This document shows, piece by piece, positions 57,122 through 64,000 of a stretch of DNA of 64,000 nucleotides. The DNA lies in assembly GCA_963680875.1 (NCBI GenBank), contig OY804588.1, positions 58,168,369-58,232,368 on the forward strand. The letters are read 5' to 3'. Each line of letters opens with the position of its first letter. The stretch's first letter is position 1. The notes under the pieces were generated by a model. The model was not told the DNA's origin. It searched no databases and saw only the letters and a list, made by a program, of their open reading frames with translations. The stretch comes from Bathymodiolus brooksi. Taxonomy: Eukaryota; Mollusca; Bivalvia; Mytilida; Modiolidae. The translations under genes and the position numbers were made by a program.

Positions 57122-57664
57122 TAGGGTTTAAATTAAGGATTCATATTTCATCTAGAGGGTTAAATTAAGGATTTACATTTCATCTATTGTGTTAAATTAA
57201 CGATTCACATTATATCTATTGTGTTAAATTAAGAATTTACATTTCATCTATTGTGTTAAATTAAGGATTTACATTTTATCTATAGGGTTAAATTAAGGAT
57301 TTACATTTCATCTATTGGGTTAAATTAAGGATTTACATTTTATCTAGAGGGTTAAATTAAGGATTCATGTTTCATCTATTGGGTTAAATTAAGTATTTAC
57401 ATTTCATCTATAGGGTTAAAATGAAGATTCATATTTCATTTATTGTGTTAGAGTAATGATTCACATTTCATCTATTGGGTTAAATAAGGGATTCACATTT
57501 CATTTATAGGGTTAAATTAAGGATTCATATTTCATCTATAGGGTTAAATTAAGGATTCACGTTTCATCTATTGTGTTAAATTAGGGATTCACATTTCATA
57601 GGGTTAAATTAAGGATTCATATTTCATCTATAGGGTTAAATTAAGGATTCATATTTCATCTATT
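57122..57664 (+). repeat. About 30-bp minisatellite, roughly 18 diverged copies
   Basis: Units such as gggttaaattaaggattcat + atttcatcta with variable gtgtt / gggtt and length drift. Starts directly at the donor of exon 6, so the 5' splice site borders the array. Confidence 0.9.
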
Positions 57665-57669
57665 GCTAT

Positions 57670-58190
57670 TGTTGAACAACAAATTAAGGTGTCATGTAGT
57701 TTAATTTCTACATGTAAAAGTCTGTAGAAAATCTTTGGAATTCTTGATCAAATATTTTTGCAGTTTGATCTGATTATAATGAACCCAGAGTTTGTATAGA
57801 TGGCCTGACACATTGCATGCGAAAAGAGTGTTTAAAAACAGTGGTCAACAATTCCTCCAATATCAACAAAACTTAAAACCCACTGGGTGCTTCTCACCTC
57901 AAACTATTGAACACCAAAAAGACTATGACATTTATTGTTAGAGAACCAAGTCCAGGATTGGGACAGGCACAAAAAGGTGGCAGTGTGAAACTAGTTAATG
58001 GAATCCCCCCATCTGTCAGGTTAAAGCAAACCCCCAAATTTATATGGATGTCCTCCGGATGAAGTACACTGGCGGAATTAATCCACTGTTACACTTGCAC
58101 ATGTATCCATTATTTATAGAAAGTGGAAGCAACATTTAACAACAACACTTCTCATTAAAATTACAAGTTTTATAAATAAGGAAGGATATG
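57670..58190. other. Intron sequence with one MITE end
   Basis: ccggatgaagtacactggcg at about 58046-58098 is one end of the fold-back family at 22875. Otherwise no supported feature. Confidence 0.5.
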
Positions 58191-58194
58191 GATG

Positions 58195-58750
58195 TAAACG
58201 AACTTGAGAGACTATCCAATTACACTTAAGCACAAAATAAACTATCCCACATTACACTTAGACAAAAAATAAACTATCCAATTTTATGCTTAAGCACAAA
58301 ATAAACAATCCAAAAGTACTCTTAGCACAAAATAAACTATCCAATTTTACTCTTAAGCACAAAATTAAATATCCAACGTACACTTAGACAAAAAAAATAA
58401 AATATCCAATTGTATGCTTAAGCACAAAATAAACTCCAATTTTACTTTTAAGCACAAAATGAATTATCCAATTTTATTCTTAAGTACAAAATGAACTATC
58501 CAATGTACACTTAGACAAAAAAATAAACTATCCAATTTTATGCTTAAACACAAAATAAACAATCCAAAGTACTCTTTAAGCACAAAATAAACTATCCAAT
58601 TTACACTTAAACACAAAATGAATTATCCAGTTTTATTCTTAAACACAAAATGAATTTTCCAATTTTACACTTAAAACACAAAATGAACTATCCAACATAC
58701 ACTTAAACACAAAATAAACTATCCAACATTACACTTAAACATAAAATAAA
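58195..58750 (+). repeat. Degenerate minisatellite ('cacaaaataaactatccaa')
   Basis: About 15 units of 30-42 bp built from cacaaaataaactatccaa and ttttacacttaag, with many indels. Confidence 0.85.
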
Positions 58751-58954
58751 AGAACAAAGCTTTTAATGCTGTTCCAGATTTCACAATCACAGAGGGGTCT
58801 TTAACAATGAGCATAACTCATACCCTAAAAGTAAGCATGAAACGGCCCTTCGCCTGCGGTTGAGAAGTACTCTTTATTTCTGCAGATAAACACTACATCT
58901 GAGCATCTACTGCATTCATTAGGGGCCATTGTGGCCATGATTGTATGGTAGTTA

Positions 58955-61255
58955 AGTCTTCCAAACAACGTTTGGAGACTTATTGTTTTTGCTCCGTTTC
59001 TTATTATTATTATTAATATTATTCTTCTCCTCCTCTTTCTCTTTCTTTCTTTCTTTCTTTCCGTGGACCATGAACTTGTCCACGGCAGATCTCAGGAACT
59101 ACTGGACAGAATTTCATGAAACTTGGTGGAGTTATAGATATATGTTTCTAGTTGGTCCTAAAGTTTTCAGCTTTATAGTAAAGGGGGTCAAAGTCATATT
59201 TTGAGGGGTTTAAAGGGGGTGGGGGTTACTATAGAATCCTATGGGAAAGTTGAAATTTCGTACATTAATGTTGATAACTTCTAAATGGATAATGATAGAG
59301 ACATAAAATATGACATAGTGATAGGTCACCATTAGAGGAGCAATTCTGCGTTTTCAAAATTTTGAGATGTCTGCCATTTTCAAAATGGCTGCCAAAACAC
59401 GGCATAAAAAATGGGCGGTAAAAATTCAACATTGTCCGATATCATCAAAATTTTATATGTGGGTAGATAATGATGTCCCGAATTGATTCCCGACATTGAT
59501 CTATTTCTACCAGTCGCCATTTTTAAAATGGCCACCACAATACCACAAACATTCAACATTGTCGATATCATCAAAATTTGATATGTGGGTAGATAATGAT
59601 GTCCCGACATTGAAAAACTTCTAGCGGTGGCCATTTTCAAAATGGCCACCACAATACCGCACAAATTCAACATTGTCCGATTTCAACGCCATTTCATATG
59701 TGGGTAGACTATGATGTCCCGAATTGATTCCTGCCATCAAAAAATTTCTACCGGTCACCATTATCAAAATGGCCACAATACCACACAAATTCGACATTGT
59801 TCAATTTCAACGACATTTCATATGTGGGTAGATTTTGATGTCCCGAATTGATTCCTGACATCGAAAAATTTCTACCGGTCACCATTTTCAAAATGGCCGC
59901 CACAATACCGCACAAATTCAACATTGTTCGATTTCAACATCCGGAATTGATTCCCGATATCGAAAAATTTCTACCGGTCTCCATTTTCAAAATGGCCACC
60001 ACAATATCGCAAAAATTCAACATTGTCCGATATCATCAAAATTTTATATGTGGGTAGATAATGATGTCCCGACATTGAACTATTTCTACCAGTCGCCATT
60101 TTTAAAATGGCCACCACAATACCGTAAACATTCAACATTGTCGATATCATCAAAATTTTATATGTGGGTAGATAATGATGTCCCGACATTGAAAAACTTC
60201 TAGCGGTCGCCATTTTCAAAATGGCCACCACAATACCGCACAAATTCAACATTGTCCGATTTCAACGCCATTTCATATGTGGGTAGACTATGACGTCCCG
60301 AATTGATTCCTGCCATCAAAAAATTTCTACCGGTCACCATTATCAAAATGGCCACAATACCACACAAATTCGACATTGTTCAATTTCAACGACATTTCAT
60401 ATGTGGGTAGATTTTGATGTCCCGAATTGATTCCTGACATCGAAAAATTTCTACCGGTCACCATTTTCAAAATGGCCGCCACAATATCGCACAAATTCAA
60501 CATTGTTCGATTTCAACATCCGGAATTGATTCCCGATATCGAAAAATTTCTACCGGTCTCCATTTTCAAAATGGCCACCACAATATCGCAAAAATTCAAC
60601 ATTGTCCGATATCATCAAAATTTTATATGTGGGTAGATAATGATGTCCCGACATTGAACTATTTCTACCAGTCGCCATTTTTAAAATGGCCACCACAATA
60701 CCGTAAACATTCAACATTGTCGATATCATCAAAATTTTATATGTGGGTAGATAATGATGTCCCGACATTGAAAAATTTCTAGCGGTCGCCATTTTCAAAA
60801 TGGCCACCACAATACCGCACAAATTCAACATTGTCCGATTTCAACGCCATTTCATATGTAGATAGACTATGATGTCCCGAATTGATTCCTGCCATCAAAA
60901 AATTTCTACCGGTCACCATTATCAAAATGGCCACAATACCACACAAATTCAACATTGTCCAATTTCAACGACATTTCATATGTGGGTAGATTTTGATGTC
61001 CCGAATTGATTCCTGACATCGAAAAATTTCTACCGGTCGCCATTTTCAAAATGGCCGCCACAATACCGCACACAAATTCAACATTGTTCGATTTCAACAT
61101 CCGGAATTGATTCCCGATATCGAAAAATTTCTACCGGTCTCCATTTTCAAAATGGCCACCACAATACCGTAAAAATTTAATATTGTTCGATTTCAAAGGT
61201 AGCTTTTAATTTATTTTTTAAACCGGTTGTCAGTGGCTGGTTTGGGAGACTTCAT
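58955..61255 (+). mobile_element. Tandem-core element with 'ttcaaaatggcc' units and 579-bp higher-order repeat
   Basis: Left hairpin cttccaaacaacgtttggag, lead 'ttgtccacggcagatctcag' and 'aatttcatgaaacttggtgg', then about ten units with 'gccattttcaaaatggccac' (itself palindromic) and 'caaattcaacattgtccgat'. Blocks of three units are duplicated as a 579-bp higher-order repeat (e.g. 59848-60426 and 60427-61005). Ends near ggtttgggagacttc. Repeated open frames on both strands are by-products. Confidence 0.8.
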
Positions 61256-61279
61256 AATCGTTAAATTATAATCATATCT

Positions 61280-61505
61280 TGTTAGATTTACAACTACCTA
61301 TGCAATCAGTGCCTGTCACCACTAATGTTGTGAGTTCGAATCTTGACCAGGTGAGGTGTACCACATTATGTGATAAAGTTTGTCAGTGACTAGCGACGGG
61401 TCAGTGGTTTTCTCTGGGTCCTCCAGTTTCCTCCACCAATAAAACTGACCGCCACGATATAATTGAAATATGTTGAAAGTGGTGTTAAACACCATAAAAC
61501 AAACA
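61280..61505 (+). mobile_element. SINE family A, near full length
   Basis: Head 'gttagatttacaactaccta', B box gtgagttcgaatcttg, core 'ccaccaataaaactgaccgc', tail ccataaaacaaacaaa. Confidence 0.85.
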
Positions 61506-61556
61506 AATTACATTCATTAAATTGATCTGAATATTACTGAATTCTTTCATTTACAG

Positions 61557-61749
61557 TTTTAGCTATTTTAAAAGGAAAAATGGGATTTCCATACCAGCTA
61601 TTAAAACGATGTGGGAAACCATGGTTTACTCTGTCAGGGTTTCCTGAAGACCTGCTCCCGTTTAGACACCCATCGGAATATGACATGGATAGTCTGAAGA
61701 GAATTATGCAAAACCAGCATAAATTAGTATTTAATTTACCGGACAGAAA
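61557..61749 (+). CDS. Exon 7: conserved block B
   Basis: Acceptor ctttcatttacag, donor agaaa|gtaagt; 193 bp, phase 1 in and 2 out, open. Reads VLAILKGKMGFPYQLLK, RCGKPWFTLSGFPEDLLP, FRHPSEYDMDSLKRIMQN and QHKLVFNLPDRK. Dense in aromatic and Gly/Pro residues, so probably part of a folded domain. The phase-2 exit needs another exon beyond the window. I do not recognise the domain. By position it would be followed by the IKEEP-repeat exon seen in the minus-strand copy. Confidence 0.8.
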
Positions 61750-61754
61750 GTAAG

Positions 61755-62550
61755 TTTAGGGGAGATAACTTAGTATTTACCATTGATGTTTATTATATAT
61801 TATTAGCTGGCCTGTTAATACAATGTCCACGAAAGTATCAAGCCAAAAAGTGATGAAGTTTCGGGTTCTAAAGGTGGAAAGAGCAAATTCCACGATGTCC
61901 GGAAGTCTCAAGTTAACGTGGCTCATTTATGATTCCAGTAACAATGTTAATTATGTAGTGTGATGTAAGAGGAAAGGCAGACTCTGATATTGCTGGCAAA
62001 ACCAAATTTGTTACTGTAAAAAAAGTTAAAATGTGAAAGTCTTGTTTTTCTTAATAAAAAAAAAGTCTGAAACATGAAAAATGTTTCAATATGGTTTCAG
62101 CAAAAGCCCATTCCTCAACTAAGCATGTTCTGTCTCATTCAGGGGATTCATAATTATGTACAAATAAATACATATTGAAGTTATATAGTACGAATTTGTA
62201 TCTTTATTAATCTGGCAAGTAATATACTTTTGTTGGCGAGTAAAAAATGTTTCCAAGGGCTAGTGGGAGTTGGTATGGATTGCATAGCCCTGAATAGCAA
62301 TGTCGACAGCAATATTTTTTGCTAATCAACGGAGCCCACGATGAGCGGGATAATCATATCAATTGAATAGACAAATAAAAGACTAATCAAAACATAAAAA
62401 GTGATTTGTAAATGACTACAATATGCTGCGGGTAGAAAATATTACTCACATGGACTCACCAAACTAGGCATAGCAGGCGACTTTTTTGCTCTGGTTTCAT
62501 TGAAATCCCAATATTCTCACCAAAAGGGGAAGTTTTAGTGACCTTGTCAA
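61755..62550. other. Intron sequence with one transposon end
   Basis: Around 62190-62285, ggcaagtaatata, gggctagtggga and gcatagccctg resemble a right end of the CAG...CTG elements; no partner seen. Confidence 0.4.
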
Positions 62551-62554
62551 TCTT

Positions 62555-62905
62555 TGTGAGTGAGTGAGTAATTGTTTTTAATGCCAATTCAGCAATTTTT
62601 CAGCTATATCATGGCAAGAACACATTAATTTTCAATGAAATGATGATGAAATCCGCTTTGTACTAGACCAACATGCTGAGTTGGATTTTTATAGTGCTAG
62701 CTCACTGAAACTACAGTCTGCGGGTAGACATGTCGCTCCACTCGGACACATTATTCTGATTCCGAGCCAACCAGTCTTTGCTCTTTCTCCTTAATGCTGT
62801 GTGCTTAGCGGAGAAGCAACAAATACCAATTTCATAGTTTTTGGTGTGACCAGACCGGGGCTCAAACCCACGATCTACCACACTCGAGGCAGTTAAGCAG
62901 TATTT
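62555..62905 (-). mobile_element. SINE family B, near full length
   Basis: gtgagtgagtgagtaattgt tail side, 'agctatatcatggcaagaac', 'tagctcactgaaactacagt', inverse B box gggctcaaacccacgatcta near 62860. The overlapping open frames are SINE-derived. Confidence 0.85.
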
Positions 62906-63104
62906 GTAAGTTTGAAGGTATTTTTTCACCAATAATTATACTTTTTCTTCAATATTAACATGAAAGGAGCTCCCATGTTTGTGAAATTTTACCCAAAAAG
63001 GGTTTGATATCCAATATTTTATTTCAAACCTTTTTAAGATCGTTGTGTAGCATGTTTGTTTTGTGAAAGTTGGGAGGACATGCGGTATCAGGGAAAGAAA
63101 CGTT

Positions 63105-63886
63105 TTTGCCATCACTTGTCGTCCATTAACTTTTCACATTTTAATCTTCTCCTCTGAAACCCCTTAGCCAAATTAACTGAAACTTGGTAGGAAGCATCTA
63201 TGGAAGGTCCTCTGTAAAGATTGCACATTTCGTCCAGATCCATTTACAAACATGGCCGCCACAGGCGGTTCTTGTTTCTGATTGGCCGATTTAAAAAATC
63301 TTCTCCTCTGAAATCGCTTGACCAAATGAACCGAATCTTGGTAGGAAGCTTCTATGGAAGGTCCTCTATAAAAATTGCTCATTTCGTTCCGATCCAATCC
63401 ATTAGCAAACATGGCCACCACAGGCAATTCTTGTTTCTGATTAGCTGATTTCTAAAAAATCTTCTCCTCTGAAACCACTCGGCCAAATGAGCCGAAACTT
63501 AATAGGAAGTATCTATGGAAGCATCTATAAAGATTGCTCATTTCGTCCCGATCCGGTAACAAACATTGCCGCCACAAGCACTTCTTATTTTTGATTGGTT
63601 GATTTCTAAAAAAAAATCTCTGAAACTGCTTGGCCAAATAAACCAAAAGTTGGTAGGAAGCATGTATGGAAGGTCCTCTATAGAGATTGCTCATTTTCGT
63701 TTTTATCCGCTTTCAAACATGACAGTCACAGACAATTCTTGTTTCTGATTAGTCGATTTCTAGAAAATCTTTTCCTCTGAAACCGCTTGGGCAAATGAAC
63801 TGAAACTTTGTAGGAATCATCTATGGAAGGTTCTGTATTAAGTTTCCTCAAAGCAGAATGAAAGGTGAGTGACACTGAGCCTCTAG
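63105..63886 (+). mobile_element. Helitron-like element, 3' part, about four core units
   Basis: 'tcacttgtcgtccattaact' lead, units of about 170 bp with 'aatcttctcctctgaaaccg' and 'aacatggccgccacaggcgg', end gtgagtgacactgagcct then CTAG and T. The 5' hairpin is missing. Confidence 0.7.
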
Positions 63887-64000
63887 TTCTGAAGTCTCAG
63901 ATTTTTCCTCATTTCACACTGAAGTCAACCGAGAGAGAAGTCAATTCGCCGTTTTTACTAAGTGTGGTGAGTCCTGTGACACGTTAATCTTACTTTGAGC

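Noticed and set aside
59380..61100. Repeated 64-97-codon frames on both strands
   Set aside because: Generated by the ttcaaaatggcc array; identical in each higher-order unit.
62711..62932. 73-codon minus-strand frame
   Set aside because: Translation of SINE family B; similar peptides appear at 13922-14183.

Overview
The window is animal genomic DNA, most probably from a bivalve mollusc. This is inferred from its make-up: AT-rich sequence, spliced exons with GT-AG signals, several tRNA-derived SINE families, CR1/jockey-like LINE fragments, many short-inverted-repeat DNA transposons, and arrays of elements carrying 'aagatggccgcc'-type tandem cores. No bacterial operon, CRISPR array, rRNA or functional tRNA gene was seen.

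The only host-gene signal is one multi-exon family present as three partial copies. (1) At 1-75 (+) the window opens on the last codons of a copy whose body lies to the left. (2) A middle copy runs on the minus strand from 15589 leftward to about 5336. It is a decayed pseudogene with a premature stop, a lost splice donor, a hAT element inserted in an exon, and frameshifts. (3) The right-hand copy runs on the plus strand from about 19.9 kb to 61.7 kb and continues past the window. In this copy exons at 44356, 45067, 48721, 49352, 57037 and 61557 join in one open frame with matching intron phases.

Upstream of 44356 lie six related copies of a first-exon cassette, all on the plus strand and all ending in a phase-2 donor position. 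Four are intact, one is frameshifted and one is 5'-truncated. The intact copies each have their own promoter-like block. The arrangement suggests a variable-first-exon / constant-3'-exon locus, although separate decayed genes are not excluded. The protein family is not recognised with certainty. The first exon is a short, basic, DNA-binding-like module, followed by acidic/serine-rich linkers and two conserved blocks of unknown function. The related minus-strand copy also carries about 52-residue repeats with an IKEEP-VDYEF core.

Almost everything else is mobile DNA. 0-8.5 kb: tandem-core element, tyrosine-recombinase element fragments, CAG...CTG transposons, SINEs. 8.9-15 kb: hAT with a nested tandem-core element, a second tandem-core element, SINEs with a nested transposon. 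15.8-21.6 kb: one 5.8-kb terminal-inverted-repeat element that contains the first of the first-exon cassettes and a dead LINE. 21.9-28.8 kb: fold-back elements, LINE, further transposons. 29.5-33.1 kb: large Helitron-like tandem-core element. 34.7-36.1 kb: LINE. 43.6-44.2 kb: Mutator-like element. 45.8-47.9 kb: Helitron-like element. 51.0-53.6 kb: a 38-bp minisatellite of 67 copies. 53.8-57.0 kb: transposon with a nested pogo-like MITE. 57.1-58.7 kb: minisatellites. 58.9-61.3 kb: tandem-core element. 63.1-63.9 kb: Helitron-like end.

All calls come from reading the sequence. Similarity to named families rests on motif memory, not on searches.
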